NCBI GenBank assembly: GCA_030035585.1
Contig: CM057469.1
Span: 14,068,501 to 14,132,500, forward strand
Source: Dugong dugon
Taxonomy: Eukaryota; Chordata; Mammalia; Sirenia; Dugongidae
Reading direction: 5' to 3'
Length of the DNA: 64,000 bases
This document shows, piece by piece, positions 10,920 through 22,096 of the stretch. Position numbers and translations under genes: made by a program. Under the pieces are notes generated by a model. It searched no databases and was not told the origin of the DNA. It saw only the letters and a list, made by a program, of their open reading frames with translations. Numbering within the stretch: position 1 is the first letter of the stretch; each line of letters begins with the position of its first letter.

Positions 10920-11095
10920 AATGCTGCTTTTCAAGTGTGGTCCATGGAACAGCAGCAGGCATCACCTGGGATCTTGTTATAAATGTAGAATCTCACGCTC
11001 ACCCAGACTTACTGGATCATAGTCTGCATTTGAACAGGGTTTCCAGGAAATTCAGATGCGCATTAGTTTGAGAAGCATGGCCTAGAACCCTGGCT
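10920..11095. mobile_element. hAT (MER1/Charlie-like) element
   Basis: GCTTTTCAAGTGTGGTCCAT at the left and GCATTAGTTTGAGAAGCATG at the right, a common pattern for short mammalian hAT elements. Confidence 0.55.
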
Positions 11096-13760
11096 GTCAA
11101 GGGCAGAACTGACTTGCTATCTGCTCTTTAGCATTTATTGAGTGCCCCACTGTGACTACCAGTGTAGGTAGACACAGAAGGAGTGAATGTCCTGCCTTTG
11201 TTGTTGTCATGCCCTTACTGACCTGCCTCCCATCTGCTCAGTTCCACTCTCCTGAGTGAGCCTCAGGCAATGCCAGAGACCGTCTCTGTCCACTACAGTT
11301 CCTGCCCTCTAATCTCAGCAGGGTCTTTACTCATCCCTACACCACTTCCTGTCATGTTGGTTCATCGACTGCCTGCTGACTTTGTCTGCTTGCCTGGACT
11401 TGTCCAGCTATTCTGCTTCTTAATCCCTTCGTTCTCAGCAATGACCACTTATGCTCTGAGTGAGTGGGGGCCATTGATGCTAAGTTCCCTCTCTCTTTCC
11501 CACTCTGCTTTCCACCCTCATCTCTCCAGTCCTTCTCTCCTACCTCAGGGCCCCTTTCTGTCCCATTTTAAGGCTAACCCTTCCATAGGCTCCCTTGATT
11601 CAGTTTCCTTCTAGCTCATTCTGGAGCATATCCAAACTAGCTCCCTCTTTCCAGAGTACCCTTCTCTCTCTCATTGTTATCCAGCTCTTTTTGCCCCATC
11701 TTCAGACACATCTAGTCTTTCTTGTTCTAAAAAATTTCATTGACTTTGATAACCCTTCAAGCTACCAACCCGCACGTTTCTTCGTTCATATGTTGCCAAA
11801 TTCTGGAAAGAGTCATTGACACGCCTTGCTTTCACTTCCTCACTTCTACTCATCTCAGAATTCCCTGCAGTCATTCTATTGAAACTGATATCTTGATGGT
11901 CACCGATGACGTCCCAATTACCAAACCCAATAGACTACCTTCTTTAATCTTATCCCCCTTGACCTTTCTGTAGTGTGACACTACTAGTTACCTCCTTTTT
12001 TTTTTTTTTTTTGGCTTCCTAGTAAGCCAAAGATAATTATCTTAGTTTTCCTTCTATCTTGTACGTGCTCACCTCTGTCTCCTTTTTGACTCCTTGCCTT
12101 CATCACACCCCAGATACAGGTGTTCATGCATGTTCTGCCATTGACCTTCTTTTCTTCTTACTCTATACTAACAGTTGCAATCTGACAGCCTATAGGTCAA
12201 ATATAGCCTGCAGATTTGTTTTGTGTGGCACCATTTAATATTTTAGGAATCTGAAATTTTCACATACAAATCTGGATTTCCAGCCTTTTTGACAATGCAC
12301 AGGGTCTGGCCAATATTTGATCCATATTCCTCAAGGATGACAATCAGCTGGGTTGGGTAGTGAATCACCCCTTTATATGGAACATGTTCTCTTCAGATCA
12401 CCTCCACTCCCACCATCCCCAACTGTCTAGTACTGTTATATTTGTGTGAAAGACTGCTCTCTCTCGAGCTCATCTCATTCCAGTACTAGGGCTTCTGTCA
12501 TCATCCATCCTCCAGTGGCCCCCAAATCTGTATCTCCTATTCTGTTCTCTCTTGAATTCTAGGCAAACATTTTTAACCCTCTATTGAGCATATTTACCAT
12601 GTTCTACTCTTTGTACCTCCAACTCAGCATTGGAGTTAGGAGTGCTAATGAATCACACTTCTCTTTGGGTTTTGCACCAGTTGAGAACAGGCAAAAGAGT
12701 CTAGATGAGAATTGAAGTACAGCGTCTACTTTAGGATTGTCAGAGTTGGATGGGAAGCATACCCAGCCAGCTGCATGGAAGGTCATAGCAGGAACCCTGC
12801 ACCTTCAAGTACAAAAAAGAGAGTGAGAGTGCCAAAGAGGTAGGGACCCTGAGCACATAAGCCTACCACGTGCTTGTAGGAGTGGGAGAAGAGAATGTGT
12901 GCAGTGTATGGGCAGGCAGGCCTCAGAGCAAGAGAAGTCAGGCCTCAAGCTTCCTCCCTAATACTTCCCCTAGATGTGGAAATATTGGCAGAATTCCTAT
13001 TTTGTGATTGAAGTAGGAATTCAGAGAGAGGAAGAGAAGAGTTCTCTCTTCATTCAACCTGCCATAAACTCAATATTGCGTTACCACCATCCTCTTTCAC
13101 CCATCTTGGTAGTTGAGACACTGTCTTCCATGTCACTCAGGTTTGACACCGCATCTATGGTCATTCTGTGGATTCTACTTCCAAGGTGCTTCATGAATTA
13201 CAGCCTTCCTCCCTAAAGCCATTTCCTCAATAGCTCAGACTCATCTCTTTTGCCTGAACTATTGCTGTAGCTTTCTAGATGTATTTTTCCTGGCCTTTGG
13301 TCTATTGCCCCATTTTCCTTCCTGATTCACTCTACATGTAGTTATTGAATTGTTGACATAACATAAGCAAATCTTTATCATACATAACTTTCTTTCCCCA
13401 AACCTTCTGTGATTTTGGAGAATAAATTACCAATGCCTTGGCATTACTTCTAAGGCCCTCTGTGATTTTCTTCTAACCTGTCTTCTAATCCTGTTGAACC
13501 CTACTTCCTTTCAACCACTGTTTTGCTCACACAGCATTTAAACTGAGTACCTACACTGTGCCAGGGATTGTGCCAAGTACTGTGGATAGAGATACCTAAG
13601 ACACAGTCTCTGCTCTGTGATTTCCTGTCTTTGTGCCTTTTTTTGTTTGTTTATTTTTTACACTATTTTATCACCTGAAATGTTCCTCTCTGTTAGCTAA
13701 AATGTTATCTTTATGTTTAACTCAAATGTTGTCTCCTCCATGAAACATTCTCTAATTCAC

Positions 13761-14275
13761 TGTCTTGGTTATCTAGTGCTGCTATCACAGAAATACCACA
13801 AGTGAATGGTTTAACAAACAAATTTATTCTCTCACAGACTAGTAGGCTAGAAGTTCAATTTCAGGGTGCCAGCTCCAGGGGAAGGCTTTCTCTCTCTGCT
13901 GTGGGGGAAGGTCCGTGTCATCAAGAACTTCGGGTCTAGGAGTTTCTCAGTGCAGGGGCCACGGATCCAAAGAATGCACTGTTCTCCTGGCTCTTCTTTC
14001 TTAGTGGTATGAGGTCCCCCTGTCTTTTTGCTCGCTTCTCTCTCTCATATCTCAAAAGAGACTGACTCAAGATACACCCTAATCTTGTAGATTGAGTCCT
14101 GCCCCATTAACATAACTACTTCTAATCCTGCCTCATTAACATCCTAGAGGTAGGATTTACAACACATGGGAAAATCACATCAGATGACAAAATGGTGGAC
14201 AATCACACAGTACTGGGAATCTTGGCCTAGCCAAGTTGATACATATTTTTGGGGAACACAATTTAATCCATGACA
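13761..14275 (-). mobile_element. ERVL-MaLR-type solo LTR with perfect target duplication
   Basis: 515 bp, reverse orientation: TGTCTTGGTTATCTAGTGCT at the left, CACAATTTAATCCATGACA at the right. TTCAC flanks both sides (13756-13760, 14276-14280). The sister copy is at 34132-34657. AATAAA on the - strand (TTTATT at 13821-13826) is the poly(A) signal. Only the LTR is present. Confidence 0.88.
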
Positions 14276-14351
14276 TTCACCCATCTGTATTTTACTGGCA
14301 TTTTTACAGTCTTCCTACATAATAATCTCCACATGTTTGATCTCCCATAAA

Positions 14352-14566
14352 AACCAAATCAAACTAGTTGCTGTCAAGTTGATTCCAACTCACGGTAACC
14401 CCTTGTGTATCATAGTAGAACTGTGCTCCATAGGGTTTTCAATGGCTGATTTTTCAGAAGTAGATCACCAAGCCTTTCTTTGAGACACCTCTGGGTGGAC
14501 TCCAACTTCCAGCGTTTCTGTTTGCAGACAAGCACATAACTGTTTGCACTACTTGGGAACTCCTAC
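14352..14566 (-). mobile_element. AfroSINE, long form
   Basis: AAACTAGTTGCTGTCAAGTT to CACTACTTGGGAACTCC, with GACACCTCTGGGTGGACTCC inside. Confidence 0.88.
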
Positions 14567-14933
14567 CTGACTGTGATCTTCCCGAGGGCTTCAACCTTGA
14601 GTTCCCCTATGGCGCCTATGCAGTCCTAGCACATATGAAGCATTCTATGATGAATATTTATAAAACTGCATTTTCTCTCAAGTAGGAAATGGAACAAGCC
14701 CAAAGAAAAGTGTTTTAAAACACAAATAAATTAAACATAAACCTAGGTATTACTAAATATAGCTGTGCAGAGACAAATATGTCATGATTAATAAAAAACA
14801 CATTTGTGAGCCACCTACAGTCCTTTCTGAAATAAAACAGTATATAAAAATGTTACATAATGTTTCTTGCTTTCATCTATTCCTTTTTATTCATACTGCC
14901 ACCAATTTAACTTAGGTCCTGTCTCTTTAACAA

Positions 14934-15125
14934 CGTCCCTGGGTAGTACAGATGGTTAACGTGCTTGGCTGCTAACCGAAAGGTTGGAAGTGCAAGTCTA
15001 CCCCGGAGGCACCTCAGAGGAAAGTCCTGGCAATCTGCTTGTGAAAATCAGCCACTGAAAACCCTAGGAGCGCAGTTCTAGTCTGACACATTTGGGGTCG
15101 CCATGAGTCAGAGTTGATAACAACT
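14934..15125 (+). mobile_element. AfroSINE, long form
   Basis: GTCCCTGGGTAGTACAGATG, GCTGCTAACCGAAAGGTTGG, and 3' end TCGCCATGAGTCAGAGTTGA. Confidence 0.88.
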
Positions 15126-15224
15126 GCTACTGGAGTTTCTTTAAAAACCAGAGGTTTCTTTATTGATTTCCCTGAAACCAGATGCCAACTTTCACCAATC
15201 CATCCATCACAACTCCACCAAACT

Positions 15225-15505
15225 ATTTCCCCTCACACTGTTCTGTGTGTCACTCCTGTGCTTAGAGGCCTTGGATGGCTCCTCATTGCCTGTTGAATCA
15301 AGTTCCAACTCCTTAGCCTGACCTTGGTGGCTCTTCCCAGGGCCTTCCCCAGGCTGTTGTCCTGACCCTCCCCAGCTCGAGACTGGCCCAGCCAGGCACT
15401 ACAACCCTCTGTTCAGGTGACACATCTTTCCTAGGGTCTAAAGGCTCACTTGTAACCACCCACTCCCATGATGTCTTCCGTGACCATTTCAGCTGGGAGT
15501 AAGTT
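15225..15505 (+). mobile_element. L2 LINE 3' fragment
   Basis: GGCTCCTCATTGCCTGTTGA, CAAGTTCCAACTCCTTAGCC and GACCTTGGTGGCTCTTCCCA are typical of the L2 3' end. Confidence 0.6.
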
Positions 15506-15529
15506 CTTCCTCCTTTTTACCTTTAGCAG

Positions 15530-15645
15530 CTCCACACCTGGCTGCTCACCAGAGTTACACGGACAGCTTTTAAAATACCAATCTGTGAGCCCCACCCTCT
15601 GGAAATTCTGAAATGGAACTTAGAAATCTGCATTTTTACAAAGGT
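15530..15645. mobile_element. Truncated hAT-type MER fragment
   Basis: GTTACACGGACAGCTTTTAA then TAGAAATCTGCATTTTTACA; the ends are missing. Confidence 0.4.
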
Positions 15646-15660
15646 GTAACAAAGGATTTG

Positions 15661-15830
15661 GAGCCCTAGTGGCCCAGTGGTTAAGAGCTCTACTGTTAAC
15701 CAAAAGGTCAGCAGTTCGAATCCACCAGCTGCTCCTTGGAAATCCTATGGGGCAGTTCTACTTTGTCTGCTAGGGTTGCTATGGGTCGAAATTGACTCGA
15801 TGGCAATGGGTTTGGTTTTTTGGTTTTTGT
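15661..15830 (+). mobile_element. AfroSINE, short form, with target duplication
   Basis: GAGCCCTAGTGGCCCAGTGG to GACTCGATGGCAATGGG plus a GTTTGG-type tail. ACAAAGGATT (15649-15658) and ACCAAAGGATT (15831-15841) flank it. Confidence 0.92.
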
Positions 15831-15977
15831 ACCAAAGGATTCAGATGTGCAGCAGTTTTGGGAGCCAGAAAGTCTTGGGACCCTACAATCACAGGCTATA
15901 TTGTCTACTGCCTTGTGTTGCACTTATTTATGTATCTGATCTCTCCTTCTAGATTGTACTTTTCCTAAGGGCCACCA

Positions 15978-16189
15978 CCACCACCACTGGTTGCCATTGA
16001 TTTGACTCCAACTCACGGCACCTCCATGTGTGTCAGAGTAGAACTGTGCTCCATAGGGTTTTCAGTGGCTGATTTTTCACAAGTAGATTGCCAGGCCTTT
16101 CTTCCGAGACGCCTCTAGGTGGACTCAAATCTCCAACCTTTTGGTTAGCAGCTGAATGCATTAACCATTTGCACCACCCAGGAACTCCT
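15978..16189 (-). mobile_element. AfroSINE, long form
   Basis: GGTTGCCATTGATTTGACTC to GCACCACCCAGGAACTCC. Confidence 0.88.
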
Positions 16190-16599
16190 AAGCGCAGGAC
16201 TGTATAACTGAGTCATCTCTCCTTTGGATCACCCGGCAGGATCTCTCAATCCCAGTAATAGGATAAATTGAGACTCAGTCAGTGGTTGTTGAATGAGTGA
16301 ATGAATGGATGCATGAGAGACTTCTTGGAAGAGGTGAGACTTGAAGAGTAGGAGGAACTTGCTATGTGGCCAAGAGTAGAGAGGAAATTCAAGGAGAAAG
16401 AGGAACTCTGAATTTTGAAGGCTTGTGCAAGATGCTGGTGATAATCAGACCCCTGGGGAGGAGGCACTTGAGGTTTTCTGCATCCAGGGTCAAAATATTT
16501 TTTATAGATTGAATTATTTTCAGTTTTGAGAAAAGTGCTCATCTTTATAAGAATTTTCAATATATACCTTGTTATTTGGTTGTTTCATTTCTGGCTTTC
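16190..16599. other. No recognised feature
   Basis: Intron sequence with an ATGAATGGATGCATGAG-like stretch; nothing assignable. Confidence 0.5.
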
Positions 16600-17130
16600 T
16601 GATGATCAACTGTGTGTTTTTAAAATAGAATGTTTCAGCTCTTCAACGATCTGGTCTCTGAGGTTGCTCTGGCAACCACCTTGAAAATTCCAGAGAGTCT
16701 GTCCTAAGTTTCCAGACTTCTCAGCTTTTCTGGCCGCCACAAAGCTTTTCCACAGTGCCCCGACTGAAAGGCCAGCAGTCAATAATTTTAATTAATTAAT
16801 TAAATCATCTAAAACTCTTTAAAAAAAACGCTGCATATTGAGCATCATTGTCTTTTTTTGACTGTGCCGGTATGAAGCCCTGGATCTTCAGGGAAATAAG
16901 ATTTTCAGCAGTGTGTTAACCAGGCGTCAAACACACACTGCCTGGGAGGCCTTCCACTGCAGCCTGAGAGTTTATTTAAACCATGATTACTATACCTATG
17001 GCCTCCGGAAAGTGACTCTGGTTTTACTGACAGGCCAAACAAAACAATTGTTTTTAATTGCCGAGAAGTAAGTGCGGTTTTGATTGTCATGGCTGTCTTT
17101 GCGCGCTCCCAAGCAGTATTGTTAACACTA
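16600..17130. promoter_or_regulatory. Candidate conserved intronic element with homeodomain-type sites
   Basis: Repeat-free. It contains TAATTTTAATTAATTAATTA at 16783-16802, a cluster of TAAT/ATTA sites, and an AACAATTG motif at 17043. The composition and lack of repeats suggest constraint, but this is inferred without alignment. Confidence 0.35.
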
Positions 17131-17192
17131 TGGTTCTGGCCTGGCTGTGCTTGCTCGGTCACCTCGCCCCCAATGTCATGGTGCGGGCAGGC

Positions 17193-17577
17193 CCACACGT
17201 GTCACTGGAATCAGAGGTCAGGGCTCTGGGTCCACACGTGTCACTGGAATCAGAGGTCAGGGCTCTGGGTCCACACGTGTCACTGGAATCAGAGGTCAGG
17301 GCTCTGGGTCCACACGTGTCACTGGAATCAGAGGTCAGGGCTCTGGGTCCACACGTGTCACTGGAATCAGAGGTCAGGGCTCTGGGTCCACACGTGTCAC
17401 TGGAATCAGAGGTCAGGGCTCTGGGTCCACACGTGTCACTGGAATCAGAGGTCAGGGCTCTGGGTCCACACGTGTCACTGGAATCAGAGGTCAGGGCTCT
17501 GGGTCCACACATGTCAGTGGAATCAGAGGGTCAGGGCTCTGGGTCCACACATGTCAGTGGAATCAAAGGTCAGGGCT
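17193..17577. repeat. 39-bp minisatellite, about 10 units
   Basis: Eight consecutive units are identical (TCCACACGTGTCACTGGAAT then CAGAGGTCAGGGCTCTGGG). The last two have changes (ACATGTCAGTGG, one inserted G). The unit is 39 bases, a multiple of three, so frames stay open in both directions; those ORFs are artefacts. Each unit has one CACGTG E-box and one AGGTCA nuclear-receptor half-site. Confidence 0.97.
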
Positions 17578-17581
17578 GCAC

Positions 17582-17921
17582 TCCTCGTTGAGTCACTAAA
17601 GGGCTATATTACCTTGAGGAAGTTACTTTGACTTCTCTGAGCTTCAGTTTCTTATTCTGTAAAATGAGGATTATAAAAGCATCTACTTCATAGGTTGTTG
17701 CGAGGAATAAAGCACTTAGCACAGTAACTGGGGATGAGTAAACGCTAGCTATCCTCGTTGAGTCACTAAAGGGCTATATTACCTTGAGGAAGTTTCTTTG
17801 ACTTCTCTGAGCTTCAGTTTCTTATTCTGTAAAATGAGGATTATAAAAGCACCTACTTCATAGGTTGTTGCGAGGAATAAAGCACTTAGCACAGTAACTG
17901 GGGATGAGTAAACGCTAGCTA
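17582..17921 (+). repeat. Recent 170-bp tandem duplication of a MIR fragment
   Basis: Copy 1 is 17582-17751, copy 2 is 17752-17921. I see two differences in 170 bases (TTACT/TTTCT and GCATC/GCACC). The content is a forward MIR (GAGCTTCAGTTTCTTATTCT, GTAAAATGAGGATTATAAAA). An old MIR in two almost identical copies means the duplication is recent. Confidence 0.95.
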
Positions 17922-17949
17922 TTATTTTTATTATCAACCAACATATAGG

Positions 17950-18335
17950 CATCCATTGTCGTGGTTAGTTGCTGTCCAGTTGGCTCCCATGTACAACAGG
18001 CTGACATGTTACCTGGTCCTGCACCATCTTCACAATCATTGGGATGCTTGAGTCCATTGTTATGGCCGCTGTGCATTTTGAGTGCCTTCACACCTAGGAG
18101 GCTCATCTTCCCGCACTGTATCAGACAACATTCTGTTGTGATCCATAGAGTTTCCACTGGCTACATTTCAGAAGTAGATAGCCAGGCCTTTCTTCTTAGT
18201 CTGTCTTAGTGTGAAAGCTCCACTGAAACCTGACCCTGCCATTATTTGAAATGCCGGTGGCATAGCTTCCAGCATCATAGCAACACACGAGCCACCACAG
18301 TATGACAAACAGACAGATGGGTGGTGGATATGAAC
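17950..18335 (-). mobile_element. Long composite SINE-like repeat, same family as 32120-32490
   Basis: The complement reads GTGGTGGCTCGTGTGTTGCT, GATGCTGGAAGCTATGCCAC, AAGAAAGGCCTGGCTATCTA and then a distinct segment GATGAGCCTCCTAGGTGTGA, ending GGAGCCAACTGGACAGCAAC. It is about 380 bp, longer than the AfroSINEs. Confidence 0.75.
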
Positions 18336-19325
18336 ACATTGCCAAGATTTATTTGAAGAACAGAGAAAAGCGTAAGCTATTTTCTACCCAGTATAAATTC
18401 AGTCTATTTTAGTACGTTGGCTACAAGGAAAAGGGTTACCTGGCCTGAGTTTTGCCCCTCCCGTTTCGATGTAATTTTTAATCAGTCTGCAACACGTAGC
18501 ATTAATGCGATACATCTTCGAAGCTTCCTCTGTAAGGCCTGGTGCTCTTTGTAATTAAGGAGCCTCCAGAACCCAGCTTGGAAGCCACAGATGGGATAGC
18601 ACCCCTATGTTCCACTCCATTACAGAGTTTTCTATCAGAACTGCTTCACAAAAACATATATTTCATAAGACCCCTGCTCCTTAAACTCACCAAGAATCAG
18701 CTTATTGAGACAAACTTCTCATGTGGCACCAGGGGAAGATGTGAACGATAGCAGAGAATAGCCAGTGTGAGGAGAAGAGGTGGGCACATGGTAAAGGCAC
18801 ATGTCGATGCTCCAAGGTGTCTGCAGAGCTGCTCACGGTGCAGTTTCCAGCGTGTGCGGAAGACTTGTTCTGAAGTGTTTGCTTGTGCCTCCCACATATC
18901 CACTGTGCTGTGAGTTGGTATATGTTCTGCCTGGCCCAGGGTTATGGAACATGTTAGCCCTTAATAATACTGTGGAGTAAGTGAATGGAGTAAATGAGCT
19001 GGCCCCAGTTTACATTCCACAGAGAAATGATTAATTGGACCTCGGGGTTGTCTCATTCATCCACTTATTGATTAAGTTTGTATTGCGTGCCTACTCTAGG
19101 ACACATGACAGCATAGTCCCCAAGAGCTGCAGGGACTACAGGAGAAGCACAGACTGTCCCCAACTTGTAAATGGATTGTGTGCATTCAAAAATTCACTTG
19201 TAAGTTGGTCATTTGAAATGAAAACCCATTTCCAACCAGTGGTCAGTCTACAGGTCAGTCTAGAGTTCACACCACCTTATGTGGTGAGAGATGGGATCAG
19301 TATTATTGTAGAAGCTGTTCTACCT
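18336..19325. other. Unassigned, partly conserved-looking
   Basis: 18340-18560 is AT-rich and repeat-free (CATTAATGCGATACATCTTC) and could be constrained. 19150-19310 carries a degenerate repeat-like piece (CCCCAACTTGTAAATGGATT). No coding evidence. Confidence 0.4.
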
Positions 19326-19482
19326 CCCCATAAACCCAACCCATTGCCGTCAAGTCAATTCCGACTCGTAGTGACCCTGTAGGACAGAGTAGAACTGCCC
19401 CAAGGAGCAGCTGGTGGATTCAAACTGCCGACCTTTTGGTTAGCCCCTGTATCTCTTAACCTCTGTGCCACCAGGGCTCCCA
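19326..19482 (-). mobile_element. AfroSINE, short form
   Basis: CCCATTGCCGTCAAGTCAAT to CTGTGCCACCAGGGCTCC. Confidence 0.9.
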
Positions 19483-19489
19483 CTGGCCT

Positions 19490-20215
19490 CTACTTATTCC
19501 TAAACGTTGGTGAATCCAAGGATTTAATACAGGACTTTGTTCTCTATCTTGTCTCATTCTGTACTCTCCTGATCTAAGCCCAGTATTTCCTTTACCATCA
19601 ACATTTCCATAACTTCCAAATCCCTCTTTGAGGAGCAATCCTTCGTATCCACCAGCCTTGGATGTCCTGCAGGTGCCTCAAACACTAGCCAACACTGAGC
19701 TTGTATCTTCCTTTAACGCTTTTCCTCTTCCTTCCCGTGTTGAGGATTTCTGAAAGTAAGCCTTGCCTCCTCCATTTCCCTTACATTCGCTCTCTCATCT
19801 AATCAATTGCTAAGGTCTATGGATACTACCTCCTAAATATTTTTCAGCTCCATCAATGTGATTCCATCCCTTCTGCCTTCTTCCTGTTCACACCCCTGCC
19901 ATTTCTTGCCTGGGCCACAGCAAAGATAGGAAAGACCAGAGGGTTACCCTTCTCCTTCAGCTTTGATTGTTCTTCACAGCAGCCTTCCCAGAATCCCTGT
20001 CCCCCAGACCCCCAGACCTCCGACCGTCTGTTTTCTTGCCCATAGTACCATGTTCTTCTCCTTCATAACTCTCATCATACTTGTTCAGTATCTGCTTTCC
20101 ACACTAAGATATAAGCTCATGCAGACAGAGATAAGGTCATATTCCTTTTTGTATAACTCACGTGCGGCGCATGGAACCTGTTATATAGAAAATGTTTGTT
20201 GAATGAATAAATGAG
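19490..20215 (+). mobile_element. L2 LINE fragment
   Basis: GGTGAATCCAAGGATTTAAT, GATGTCCTGCAGGTGCCTCA and the tail TTGTTGAATGAATAAATGAG follow L2 order. It is degraded and the limits are approximate. Confidence 0.55.
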
Positions 20216-20483
20216 TGAATATGTGCCTCAGTGGTGCTTGGAAATCACAGAAACCATGCATCCCACTCTAGCCTTGGCTTCTCCAGGGGCAAGTATGTGT
20301 TGATAGCTCCAAGGAGTGGGGGCTGTTGGGGCTGGGGGAGATACCTGGAGGGTAAGATTCTTGGGATTAGCAGATGGATTGAAATTTGGAGAACTAATGG
20401 GGTACAGTTTGACAATTCTGGGGATTTGGAAAGCAGGCTGAGAATTTAGGAAGGGGTTTTTGAGGAGCCTATATGGGAACTCA

Positions 20484-20672
20484 GGCAATCCCATGTGTGT
20501 CAGAGTAGAACTGCTCTCCACAGGGTTTTCAATGGCTGATTTTTCAGAAGTAGATCTCTAGGCCTTTTTGGCCTCAGGGTGGACTCAAACCTCCAACCTT
20601 TTAGTTAGCAGCTGAGTGCATTAGCTGTACCACCTAGGAACTCCATGAGTCAGTATCAACTCTACAGCAACT
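20484..20672 (-). mobile_element. AfroSINE plus an inverted SINE tail
   Basis: 20484-20643 is a reverse SINE (CCATGTGTGTCAGAGTAGAA to CCACCTAGGAACTCC). Directly after it ATGAGTCAGTATCAACTCTA is a SINE 3' tail in the forward direction. Confidence 0.8.
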
Positions 20673-20854
20673 ATTTTTTTGTTTGTTTGTTTATGTTTTT
20701 TTAGAAAGGAATGGAGGGGCACTGTGAAAACGGCATGGGGGCGGTGTCTGACCTCCTCTAACTTTGCAAGAGGGTGGGAGAATCAAGATCAACAGCCCAA
20801 GGGTGATTCTTATGAGGTGGGGGTCAGACATGCCTCCTCTCTGTGCCATGTTTA

Positions 20855-21360
20855 CCAATTCTGACACCAGCTATCCCTTCCACGGCACTCTCTACTTCTC
20901 TGCTGGGTTCGATAATTCATTGTAATGACCACACAGAACTCACAGACCATACTCACAATTATGGGGTTTATTAGGGAAGTAACGGGTTACAATTCAGGCT
21001 GAGGAACACTCGAGGATACAGTTCTTCTATCAGGACAGCCCCTTCCCCGCTGTGCTCGCAGGCATGCCTCTCCCCGGACCTCAGTCTCTGCCCAAAGGCA
21101 CTCAGCTTTCTTGCTCCATAGGCTGGGAAGCTCGCTGTGCCATCTTCTGTGAGTCTCTCCTGCCAGTCTCTCCTTCCTTGGTGGCAGTGGTTTCCGCTTC
21201 TGGGGTGGCTCGTTTCAAGCCCAGCAGGATGGCAAAACTGATCAGTCCCTTTGGTGGGCCACAATTACTCTATCACACAGTCCCACCCAATCATATGGGT
21301 GGGAGTTATAAGACCATGGCTAGAAAGGCCACACACAAAAGTGACCTATCACACCGCAGG
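20855..21360 (-). mobile_element. Probable ERV LTR
   Basis: On the - strand CTAATAAACCCCATAATTGT supplies a poly(A) signal, followed by GAGTTCTGTGTGGTCATTAC, with a promoter-like GC-richer part upstream. Layout and length fit an LTR. The family is not identified and no internal genes are attached. Confidence 0.45.
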
Positions 21361-21660
21361 CACTTCCATGGAGCAGGGGGAACTGTTGGGTGAGAAGTAA
21401 GGTCCCCAAGTAAAGTCTGCCTTCCCATCCTTTCCCACCCTTCTCTGCTGTTGCAGTGGTTGGCCAGGGCTGGGAGTGATGAGAGATGGAGATGATAGGG
21501 GAGAAGTGTTGTGGTCTTGCCGTGACCCAACGCAGCTCCTTGCTAAGCCCAACTGGAGCTCCTACTTCTGCCGCAGCAGCCATGGGAACCTCTGCGAGGG
21601 GCCTGGAGGGGGGATTTCAGTAGTAGCAGAGGTTTCTGTGCAACAGCTGGGAGAGGTGGC

Positions 21661-22039
21661 CTTTCCTCTCTTTCTCATAACACGGACCAACCTTGTTAAG
21701 TGGAGTGTTCCAGGGAAGCCCTGTGTGTGTGCATGTGTGTGTGTGCTCTCTTTCTCATAACACGGACCAACCTTGTCAAGTGGAGTGTTCCAGGGAAGCC
21801 CTGTGTGTGTGCGCGCGTGTGTGTGCTCTCTTTCTCATAACACGGACCAACCTTGTCAAGTGGAGTGTTCCAGGGAAGCCCTGTGTGTGTGCGCGCGTGT
21901 GTGTGCTCTCTTTCTCATAACACGGACCAACCTTGTCAAGTGGAGTGTTCCAGGGAAGCCCTGTGTGTGTGCGCGTGTGTGTGTGCTCTCTTTCTCATAA
22001 CACGGACCAGCCTTGTTAAGTGGAGTGTTCCAGGGAAGC

Positions 22040-22096
<57 letters not shown>

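Larger units (their letters stand above)
11230..14665 (+). mobile_element. Old L2 LINE, interrupted by an LTR and a SINE
   Basis: Pyrimidine-rich sequence with the L2 order. At about 11880-11970 a degenerate + frame parallels the reverse-transcriptase region around the DLSAAFDT motif of L2/CR1 LINEs (here it breaks at a stop). 12370-12620 and 12985-13530 continue the 3' part. The tail appears at 13690-13760, then after the LTR at 14276 and after the SINE at 14567. The ends are approximate, and a T16 run interrupts at 11998-12013. Confidence 0.5.

Noticed and set aside
13761-14275. Endogenous retrovirus with genes next to the LTRs
   Set aside because: All LTRs here (5414, 13761, 34132, 35999, 48184, 52830, and the probable one at 20855) are solo; no gag, pol or env sequence is attached.
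17193-17577. CRISPR-like direct repeats
   Set aside because: The repeats are contiguous with no unique spacers, and the DNA is mammalian.
17058-17631. Open frames of 117-183 codons with a 13-residue repeat on both strands
   Set aside because: The 39-bp unit is a multiple of three and has no stop in several frames, so long repetitive ORFs arise automatically. No gene context.
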